Below, piece after piece: positions 56,519-64,000 of a stretch of DNA of 64,000 nt (position 1 is the stretch's first letter; each line of letters starts with the position of its first letter). Under the pieces are notes generated by a model. It was not told the DNA's origin, ran no database searches, and was given only the letters and a program-made list of their open reading frames with translations. Both the position numbers and the translations under genes were made by a program. Source of the DNA: Fragilariopsis cylindrus CCMP1102 (lineage: Eukaryota; Bacillariophyta; Bacillariophyceae; Bacillariales; Bacillariaceae). Location: the NCBI GenBank assembly GCA_900095095.1, contig FMBT01000384.1:109193-173192 (forward strand), in the 5' to 3' direction.

Positions 56519-57709
56519 TTATTGGTACAAACTTGTACGTAAATTAAATTCTTGTTCTTCTTTTGTTGTTAAAATAATATTTGATTTGTACATTATTCTA
56601 TCATTATAACATTTAGCATTAACACATTCAGCAACTTCTTCTGCTAATTGACTTGGTATCATATTATTCATTGATGAAGTTGAATTCGAATTTGAATTCG
56701 AATTTGAATTTGCTTTCTTGTTGGTCACAGGATGTTCCTTTCCATAATATGGACACGTTGAATCGTCACAACGAAAATAACAAAGACTTCCATGTAGATT
56801 AGAGTCATTTGTTAATATATCTGCACTTTTGTTGTCGTCTCTATGCACGTTGAACGTGCAGTAGTCAATAGTTGTTCGATAAAGTGGAAATGTATCACTA
56901 AATTCTTGTATCAAATTTGGTATCCATGCAGGGTGTCTTGATAGTCTCCATTGATTTGGTATTTCAATTACAACAATAACATTATTATTCATTGATTTTG
57001 ACCACTTTATTATATGTAATAAATCTTCGTATACCATCGGCAGTGTTGCCCATATGAAGTCTGGAACGTATCCAATATCTGCATATTGTAGTTTTGCTAT
57101 ATTGATAGAATATATATTCTTTGATGCGTTATAAGAAGAGCTATTTTTGGTTGGATCATGATTAATAGATTTAATTTTCCATTTCTTTTCACAAAATTTC
57201 TGTGCCACAACACCACCTTGACCATGTTGAAATAATTCCAAACAGCATAATTGACGTCCTCTTGAAGAAATTTGTTTTATTATTGGACGTCCAGCCCAAT
57301 ACTGTAGTAGTTGGTTAAAATCATAACGATCTATTGATCCATTATCATCCCACATAACTGTCCAGAACTGAGATGATCGTGTTTCACCCTCAGGAGTCAT
57401 TCTTTCTGGACCTGATGTTACTGTACCATACCGTTTTAACCCAAATTCTGATTTACGTATCTTCATACCGATTTTAGGATCGAATTTAACTCTTGAATCT
57501 TTATTTTCATTTTCATCAAAAATTGTTACCTTACGATTTTTTCGTATTGTATCCATTGCCTTATTTAAGCCATACGGTGTCGACATTCGATCCAATACCG
57601 GTACAATTTCATCAGGCGTAATACTATTGTCAATACAACCAACCTTCAATAGTGCCTCTTTCGCTGAATTGTACGGTGTTGTTTTAATCCTATTCCTTCT
57701 GCTTGTCAT
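56519..57709 (-). CDS. DNA cytosine-5 methyltransferase-like protein without catalytic Cys
   Basis: A single exon of 396 residues. Residues about 78-140 (GMKIRKSEFG, YGTVTSGPE, WTVMWDDNGSIDRYDFNQLL) resemble a Tudor/agenet-like module. Residues about 153-310 follow the layout of small C5 methyltransferases: LELFQHGQG in place of LELFSGTGS (SAM-binding motif I), SINHDP for the motif II acidic turn, PDFIWATLPM in place of fDviWASPPC, VVIEIPNQW in place of the ENP motif, and TTIDYCTFN...SADILTN with Cys-x2-Cys (CYFRCDDSTC) and EHP. The Pro-Cys nucleophile is Leu-Pro-Met, and the ENP Asn is Ile, so methylation is unlikely. It may be a scaffold or an allele in decay. The C-terminus has Asn/Ser repeats and SMNNMIPSQLAEEV, also found at 41256. 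Confidence 0.72.
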   Translation of the reverse strand: MTSRRNRIKTTPYNSAKEALLKVGCIDNSITPDEIVPVLDRMSTPYGLNKAMDTIRKNRKVTIFDENENKDSRVKFDPKIGMKIRKSEFGLKRYGTVTSGPERMTPEGETRSSQFWTVMWDDNGSIDRYDFNQLLQYWAGRPIIKQISSRGRQLCCLELFQHGQGGVVAQKFCEKKWKIKSINHDPTKNSSSYNASKNIYSINIAKLQYADIGYVPDFIWATLPMVYEDLLHIIKWSKSMNNNVIVVIEIPNQWRLSRHPAWIPNLIQEFSDTFPLYRTTIDYCTFNVHRDDNKSADILTNDSNLHGSLCYFRCDDSTCPYYGKEHPVTNKKANSNSNSNSNSTSSMNNMIPSQLAEEVAECVNAKCYNDRIMYKSNIILTTKEEQEFNLRTSLYQ

Positions 57710-58339
57710 CGTGGTTCTCCTCTCTTAACATATTTTTTTGGTGGGTCGCAATACTCATCATAATTGGAAATTAGTTTGTTTTCGTTGCCTCTTACTTCTA
57801 CGACCACTCGTTCAACCAATCACCATCGTCGCTATTGTTGTTAGCGACGACAATAGCACCAGTATCATCGTTACGATTACTTCCAGCAGCAGAATCATAA
57901 GCAGCAACCGAAGCCGAAGCATACGCAGAAGTAAAGTGGCAGATGAAGCGGATTGTTTTGAATCTTATCCACCGATTTGCGAGTACGTGTCATGTTGTGA
58001 TTGTGGCGCTTATTTGTTGAGATGATACCACCATTACAAATATCAGCTACAATCGTTTAGTAAAAGCTTTTTTGGGCTACCTACTGGTCTACGAACATGC
58101 GGTAAGGTCCGATTGTGGTGCTTATTCTTAGCTATGACACCACCGGGACTAACAATTGCTACCTCATTTGCTAGCACCGTACTTACACGGATTGTGTGAT
58201 TGTGGTGTTTATTTCGTGTTGGCACACCTAAAGAATCACCAAAAATCTACACGATCTTTATTAACGTCATCCGTGTTGTTCTCTTCTTCTCCCGTGTACC
58301 GCTTGCACCAGAACTAAATGATGAAATACGATGTGATGC
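57710..58339 (-). pseudogene. Decayed repeat units behind the SUMO-motif/zinc-finger gene
   Basis: Minus-strand translation gives further diverged units of the repeat at the end of the upstream gene: VPTRNKHHNHTIRVSTVLAN, VIAKNKHHNRTLPHVRRP and ISTNKRHNHNMTRTRKSV, with stops between (near 58340, 58217 and 58043). The units align with GIPTRNKHCNRDLSNFGASG of the intact part. So the gene once extended through here, or the cassette spread by tandem duplication. Confidence 0.6.
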
Positions 58340-58960
58340 TTATTTCGTAAAAGGAATACCATCCGATGCATCACGGATACCTAGAGCAGCAGCTTTAGAA
58401 GCAGCAGCAGTATTAACATAGATAGAAGGCAAACCCTTGTCGTTGTCTTTGTTGGTGTTTCCTTCCTCACTTGTTCCCGATGCACCAAAATTACTAAGAT
58501 CACGATTGCAGTGCTTGTTTCTAGTAGGGATACCGCCATCACTGCGAATATCTATAGAAGCAGCTTTAGAAGCACCATTAACTCTAATATCATCAGTTTT
58601 TCTTCTCGATTTCGAGGAAGGTTTTTGGAGACCACCACCAACAAGACCCGAAGACGATGATTTCTTGCAGTCGTCGTAGTTGTCGTTGCCGTTGTTACTG
58701 CTGCCATCGTCCGTATCATCAACTTCGTGTAATACGAGTCGTCTTGAACTTGGTTTGGAACATTCGCATGCGTTGCACTTAAGGATTACCACGCGATTGT
58801 ATAAATGACACTTAGGAAATTCCCATTTCTTTATTTTATCCGTAGATTCGAGGTTATTCGCCTTCTTGGATGGCGGGGTACAATTATCTTCATCAATTAT
58901 TCTCTTACTGCTTACTTCGTCTTCATCATCGCTACTATCAATAGTGAGGTCTATAATCAT
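58340..58960 (-). CDS. Protein with SUMO-interaction-like motif and RanBP2-like zinc finger, truncated repeat tail
   Basis: 206 residues from ATG 58960. It starts MIIDLTIDSSDDEDE, a textbook hydrophobic-plus-acidic SUMO-interacting motif (IIDLT followed by acidic residues). Residues 46-65 read W-E-F-P-K-C-x3-N-x6-C-x2-C, the RanBP2 zinc-finger layout, with Phe 48 where the first Cys should be. A Ser/Asp linker and a basic SKSRRKTDD follow, then a repeated segment GIPTRNKHCNRDLSNFGASG / GIPFTK where the frame stops. Units of the same repeat continue, broken, to about 57740. Probably nuclear. The stop may be recent. The family is unknown to me beyond these motifs. Confidence 0.6.
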   Translation of the reverse strand: MIIDLTIDSSDDEDEVSSKRIIDEDNCTPPSKKANNLESTDKIKKWEFPKCHLYNRVVILKCNACECSKPSSRRLVLHEVDDTDDGSSNNGNDNYDDCKKSSSSGLVGGGLQKPSSKSRRKTDDIRVNGASKAASIDIRSDGGIPTRNKHCNRDLSNFGASGTSEEGNTNKDNDKGLPSIYVNTAAASKAAALGIRDASDGIPFTK

Positions 58961-58995
58961 TGCCGTTGTTGATGATGTCGTTGAAGCCGTTGTTG

Positions 58996-61839
58996 TTAAT
59001 ATTGTCGAGGATAAAGCAAACTCTGGTACAGATTCTTTAGCAGAGGGTAGGGGTGATTGTCATCAACATCTTGATTTTGTTGCGGATGCTCGATCTCATT
59101 TTCAATTTGATCATCGGCACCGTGATCATTCTTCGATGGTGAAAGATGTCTTCGATAAAAGATATCATTCCATTCGTTTTCCGATTTTCATTAATACCTC
59201 CATCTTCAACATCGGTCGTTGTTGTTTTCTGTTTCTGTTTCTGTTCCTGTTCCTGTTCCTGTTCCTTTACTGTTGATGTTGATGTTGTGTTGATGTTGGT
59301 TGTTGTTGCTTTACTAGGTTCAGTTGTTACTTTGTTGCTCGAAGTGCACGCAGTACTCTCATTTGGATTACTCCTAGCAGTATTAGCACCATCCCCTAGT
59401 TCGCTTTCAAAATCAAACCCAAGATCAAATTCAACATCAGTAGTCTCAGCATCTGCAGCAGTAGCATCTGTTGGTGGTGGGGGTTGTGGTGTATACAACA
59501 TGGTGGTGTCGCACGTGAGAGTAATGGCGGACGAAGCGTACGACAACATTTGTGCCGGCGGCAGAAGATAGCTTGTCGGAGAATTGTTGTTCCTCCTTCT
59601 CATCATCCTCAATATTACCATCCACTTTATCATACTTCTTATCATTATCGATGCAATCGTCACTATTATTATTTTTTGTGCTCTCTGTAGCATCAGAGCT
59701 CGCACTAGACTCAGTATTTAGTGACTGTGACTGTGACTGCGATGGTAAAATAGTAGTTATATTGGTGGTGGTTGTACCAGTGGAAGCGAATAGAGGTGAT
59801 GACGATGACAACAAACTTTCTTCCTTGCCATCTTTGGTATCAGTAGCTCGATCATCATTATCACCTTCCTTGTTAGTAGTGATGGAATCCTCATTTTGTA
59901 CTATATTATCAGAATCAATGGATAGTGACTGATGCGATGATGATGATGACGACGACGATGATGATAGCAACGCTAACGACGCTGTTAATATTGCAGTAGT
60001 AATTGATGCGATAGTACCGGGTTCTTCGATCGTCGTTTTCTCAGTGGTAGTAGTAGTAGTCCCTGTAGTAGATAAGGATATACCCAAACAATCTCCCGTA
60101 TCATCACTGTCATCATTATCACTATCATTATCTTCATCTTCTTTTTCCTCCTCGTTATCACTTCTTGTCAGTCGCAAAGTAATTGATGAAAAAAGTTCAC
60201 CACTATTCTTGTGAATGTCTTCGTCATCATCTCCATTAGTGTCTTCGTCGCCATCATCGTTGTTTTTCTTATCACTGATATTATTCTCATCATCATTGTT
60301 GTTATTCTCGTCACCATCACCATCACCATCACTGTTGTTATTATTTTCATCTACTCCATTCACTGCGGTAGTCGAAAATTGTTTTCTGTTATACGTATTA
60401 TCCTTCATTGGAGTAACAATAATAGTTGTAGATGCTACAGCAACATCTGCACCATCATCATTATGATCTTGTGCAGTATTCATTGTTTGTTTTTCTAACG
60501 TATTCGCAGTATCACTATTATTCATACCAGCAGCAGCAGCAGCAGCAGCAGCAACAGTATCACTATCATCATCATCATCATCATCATCATCAGATTGCGG
60601 TAAGCATGGTGGTGGTGATAGTAGTTGTAAATGTGACGACGGTGGTAATAATGATGATGAAGATGGTGATGAAGATGAAGCAAGTATGCTGCCATCATCG
60701 CCGTTGCATTTATTACCCTTCTGCACCTCTTCCTCCAACAAACTGCCATTCATAATATTATCATTGACACGATCAGTAGTAGTAGTAGTAGTAGTAGTAG
60801 TACCATCTTTATTGTTCGTCTTTTCTTCTTCGTTATCATACTCTTTAGGTTGATCATTATTATCAGCTGCATTATCATTATTGTTACCAACAGCAGCAAC
60901 AATGGTTGTTGATGTATCAGTGGATGATATAATTTCTGATGCTGATGCTGATGCTGATGCTGATGCTGATGCTGAGGACGCGGTTGTTGTTGTTGCTGTT
61001 GACGAAGGTGATGATGATGTCGGGTAGTGTTGTTCCTTTTCCTTTTCCTCTTCCATTTCCATTTCCACTTCCACCTCTTCCACCTCTTCTTCTTCTTCCA
61101 CCTCTTCCACCTCTTCTTCTGCTTCTAGTACTGCATTTGCATTTGCATTTGCTTTTGCTTCTACTTCTGCTTCATACTGTGCTTCTTCTTGTTCTTCTAG
61201 TACTACATTCGCATAGGCATTTGCTTTTGTGTCTACTTCATACTGTACTAGTTCTTCTTCTGCTGCTTCTAGTACTGCAGTTGCAGTTGCATTTGCTTCT
61301 GCGTCTGCTTCATACTGTGCTAGTTCTTCTTCTACTTCTTTTAGTACTGCAGTTGCAGTTGCATTTGCTTCTACTTCTGCCTCAACTTCTGAATCATATT
61401 GTGGTTTTTGTTGCTTCTGTTGTTGTTGTAGTACATCTGCTGGTGTTGTTGTCGTTGTCGTTGTCGTTGTCGTTGTTTTTGACGTTGGCGGGATCAGTGA
61501 TTGTTGTGATAATGATGGAGTAGTACTACCGTCGTCGTTAACATTATTACTACTAATAATCGTCGTATCATTATTCTTTCTGTCTACCTCTTCTTCTTCT
61601 TCTTCTTCTGATGATGATGACCTTCGTAACAGTGACTTTTGTGACGATAACGATGACGTCGTTAGTATGTTGCTGTTGTCACCATTACTCTTGTTACCTT
61701 TTTCTTTTTCTTTACTATCGGAAGAAGAAGAAGAAGAAGACTCTTCATCAGGAGGATTATTAGAAGACTCTCCATTATTGTCAGCAGCAGGATTATTTTT
61801 ATTCGACGACAGGAACGACGACAAGAAAAAAGACGACAT
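58996..61839 (-). CDS. Large low-complexity acidic protein, with apparent frameshifts near its 3' end
   Basis: The main frame 59446-61839 codes for 797 residues starting MSSFFLSSFLSSNKNNPAAD. It is Ser/Asp/Asn/Glu-rich with long homopolymers. A repeat of about 30 residues (QYEADAEANATATAVLEAAE, QYEVDTKANAYANVVLEEQE, QYEAEVEAKANANANAVLEA) predicts a coiled coil near residues 145-260. After about 59560 the protein-like signal moves to a second frame (SAITLTCDTTMLYTPQPPPP ... DVEFDLGFDFESELGDG) to about 59180. It then moves to a third (SKNDHGADDQIENEIEHPQQ ... NHPYPLLKNLYQ), ending at 58996. Either small indels have broken the gene, or introns too small to see join them. No catalytic domain was recognised. 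Confidence 0.55.
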
Positions 61840-62779
61840 ATGACTATCCTATGGTTAGTTTTGTTTGTTTAAAGAGTAGACCTATACTTTTTCATCTATA
61901 TTTTTTTTCTTCTAAAATCTTCCCTTGATTGTTGCTTACCGGTACAGTACTGTGAGTAACTGTATTGCCATTTGCTGGGTAACGATGGGAAGATATCCAA
62001 AAGGCAGGTTAACGTTACAGCATGAAGCGTTGATTGGAAAGGATTTTACTACCGCCTTGCTACCGGTAGTCTTCAGTAAGTTACAGTAGTGCGTTAGTAG
62101 ATGTGTGAAAGATTTTTAGATTTTTTAGCGAGATCGCGCACAACTCTTTTTGCGCGCCTCGTCCTTTGATATATGCGACGATCGATATTAGCTACGATCG
62201 ATCAAATGAATCATAGTAGCAGATGTGTTTGACGCAAAGATTTTTAGTTTTTTTATGCAAGATCGCGCGCCAAGAAAAAACGACTTGTTGTTTTGTGTGG
62301 TGTTGAGTGGTAACAAAAAAAGAATTGTGTTGTTCCTAACAATCGAAAGGTACAATACAGTAGCAAACAATTAATTTCTTGGGTTTAGGAGACTCTACAT
62401 AGCTTGCTACAGTAAGTTAATGTGTTATTCGTTCATATTACGTTCAGTTTATTTTTCTCGTGTCGTCGTTCTTGTTATTTTTTTGGCTGCTTTTTCTGTG
62501 TAACTTATTTTGGGTGTTTGAATTTGTTTATTAATATTTTTTGTATTCTTTCACTTTTCGTTTATTTCCTTTTGCTCGTCTCGTCGCTGTTTCTATTTTT
62601 AAAGTTCTTTTGCTCGTCTCGTCGATCATTTGTTTTTCGGGGTGGGGCTCCGTGTTCTTTGTTACCTTTTTTCGTGTTTTGTTTTGTTTTGTTCAGTATC
62701 AACTAATTTGTATTTGTTCGTTCCATCTTCTCTTGGGTATTCTATCGTACTTCGTGGACGAATCCATCGTTTTTCCTTC
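61840..62779. other. Intergenic region with a diverged direct repeat
   Basis: GATGTGTGAAAGATTTTTAG...AGCGAGATCGCGC (about 62099-62141) and GATGTGTTTGACGCAAAGATTTTTAG...GCAAGATCGCGCGCC (about 62221-62272) are similar. CGATCGAT palindromes lie between them (62179-62202). T-rich frames at 62422-62860 are not credible genes. Confidence 0.5.
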
Positions 62780-64000
62780 CTAATTATTGTCCGTAGCTCC
62801 TCCTTGATCCGAAGAGGCACTCCAATATTTCACTACACTAAATCCTGGCACTAGTAGATCATCCTCCTCCTGTGAGGACATGGCCGATCTTGATAAAAGT
62901 TTCTTCACATCTAATGTTAGATCGTAAAATTTATGACTCCGACGCGAATCTGTAAAGTCAAAGAGGGCCGCATTCAAGCCACGAACCTTACAGGCAATGA
63001 GTGGATAGGCAAATACATCACTATTGGCTTTAGGTACATACCCGCTTTTCTTTTCCACTGCACTGTATGGTATACCCTGCAAGTCACGAAGTGGTGCTTC
63101 ATACCGTCCATACATATTGCGTTTCCAATGATGGAAAAACGTCCAAACAATCTTCACAATCCCAAGAATCAAAATAGCAAACGCACTCCATCCAAAATAC
63201 GTTGTGGAAATCAACTGTTCCGGAGTCATGTAACTATCCGGATCGATAATTTTATTCTGGGTCGTACCAGCAAACGGAAACGAAAATCCGCCCAAGGTCG
63301 AGGGTGCCATAAAGTCTTGATTGCAAAAGCTATAAAGTGGATCGTTAGCAGCAGACGTAACGATAAGTTTCCTCTCGTTCGCATCGAGATAGTACGATCC
63401 GGTCTCCTTGTCGAAAGGAGTTAATTCGAATTCACCAATATAATTTTCGTTCACGACATCGGTAGAGCATATGTCATCAAATGGGAAACTACTCCAGAAG
63501 TAGCTACATAAGATTGCCATTATCACAACAGCCATGGGGAAAAAGTAGAGTCGACTAAACTTCGATACTTTCGTTCCTATGTGTGGTGCGATTTTCCATG
63601 TCCTTAATCTATAAAACAGGCGTTTTTGAATCCAAGATAAAACAACGTATAAAGATAAAGAAAACGTGAGAAATAATTGAAAGCTTACGGTTGATCTAAT
63701 AATGGTACATACAAAAGATTGAATCCTTCTTCTTCTTCTTTTCTTCGAAACTTACAAATTGAATTTATCAACAACATTTTAGCGTAAGATTGATTGCACA
63801 AAGGAAAAAGGCGGCAGGGAAAATAGAACAGTAAAAGAGGGCCATAAACAAGATCATTGTCATATCCGAGTATCGTTCGGCCAACTCATATGTTGATCCT
63901 TGAAAACAAATATTCATAGCATCCTGTGTTTTCTTTCGTGGTGCCATAATATGCCGACGAAAATGGGCCACCGAGATCCGTCAAGGCCAAGGTAGTCGAA
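62780..64000 (-). CDS. OSCA/CSC1 (TMEM63)-like membrane protein, 3' part, with a probable 1-nt frameshift
   Basis: The gene enters from the right edge. Its upstream piece (to 63756) includes MAPRKKTQDAMNICFQGSTY, ELAERYSDMTMILFMALFYC and SIFPAAFFLCAINLTLK. Intron 63609-63755 begins gtaagt and ends atag. The last exon, 62780-63608, reads LRTWKIAPHIGTKVSKFSRL, the span PMAVVIMAILCSYFW, an extracellular-type loop, another span FGWSAFAILILGIVKIVW and a tail ending ATDNN. The order of an AERY-type loop, paired spans and a DKFNLLR linker suggests a DUF221/OSCA-type channel, though this is tentative. Just before the donor the natural continuation VVDKFNL is in another frame than AINLTLK, so one extra base seems to lie near 63770, leaving a stop at 63768. 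This is a mutation, a polymorphism or an assembly error. Confidence 0.5.

Noticed and set aside
62422-62854. Overlapping Phe/Leu-rich plus-strand frames
   Set aside because: T-rich low-complexity DNA; three overlapping frames of similar length are all open, which is typical of composition and not of coding.
1-64000. CRISPR arrays, bacterial operons, tRNA genes, snRNA genes
   Set aside because: I looked for regularly spaced short repeats, Shine-Dalgarno-linked gene runs and cloverleaf signatures and saw none that could be supported. The 5S rRNA is the only RNA gene identified.

Overview
This window reads as AT-rich nuclear DNA of a diatom, most likely pennate. I base this on short phase-conserved spliceosomal introns of about 150-625 nt, secreted proteins with Pro/Thr-rich stalks and leucine-rich repeats, a Ty1/copia element with the integrase and Gag signatures of diatom CoDi elements, and many simple-sequence tracts. 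No species can be named from sequence alone. I reconstructed the spliced genes by hand from GT-AG sites and reading phase; no transcript data were available.

Layout. 1-1359 (-): 5' part of a cation-diffusion-facilitator-like transporter. 2820-4082 (+): secreted kelch-like protein. 4993-5110 (+): 5S rRNA. 5880-8010: two satellite-like arrays with a unit near 190-200 bp. 9233-12029 and 18694-20854 (+): two paralogous secreted LRR proteins, with an unidentified minus-strand ORF and a decayed P-type ATPase pseudogene between them. 22227-24664 (+): secreted trypsin-like protease with an acidic tail. 26483-27612 (-): six-TM unknown protein. 28849-30369 (-): MFS transporter. 30916-32201 (+): ubiquitin-like plus STI1-like protein behind a signal peptide.

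32541-40357 (-): a 7TM receptor gene split by a nearly intact 5.8-kb Ty1/copia element. The element has LTRs of 236 bp that differ at one base, and a 5-bp target duplication. 41515-42059 (+): Gly/Met-rich secreted protein. 43364-46710: a rearranged locus with an inverted duplication, a reused 3' flank, a frameshifted Pro/Ser-repeat gene and a Hedgehog/intein (Hint) domain gene with distinct base composition. 46748-48773 (-): membrane-anchored protein with an acidic tail. About 49.6-52.1 kb: relic retrotransposon. 53061-55558 (+): FAS1-domain surface protein. 56519-57709 (-): cytosine-methyltransferase-like protein lacking the catalytic Cys. 58340-58960 (-): SUMO-motif and zinc-finger protein with a decaying repeat tail. 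58996-61839 (-): low-complexity protein with apparent frameshifts. 62780-64000 (-): 3' part of an OSCA/CSC1-like membrane protein.

No operon-like or single-pathway cluster is evident. The shared themes are a secreted or cell-surface protein repertoire (kelch, LRR, protease, FAS1, Hint, Gly/Met-rich), membrane transport and sensing, and strong turnover by transposition, local duplication and gene decay.
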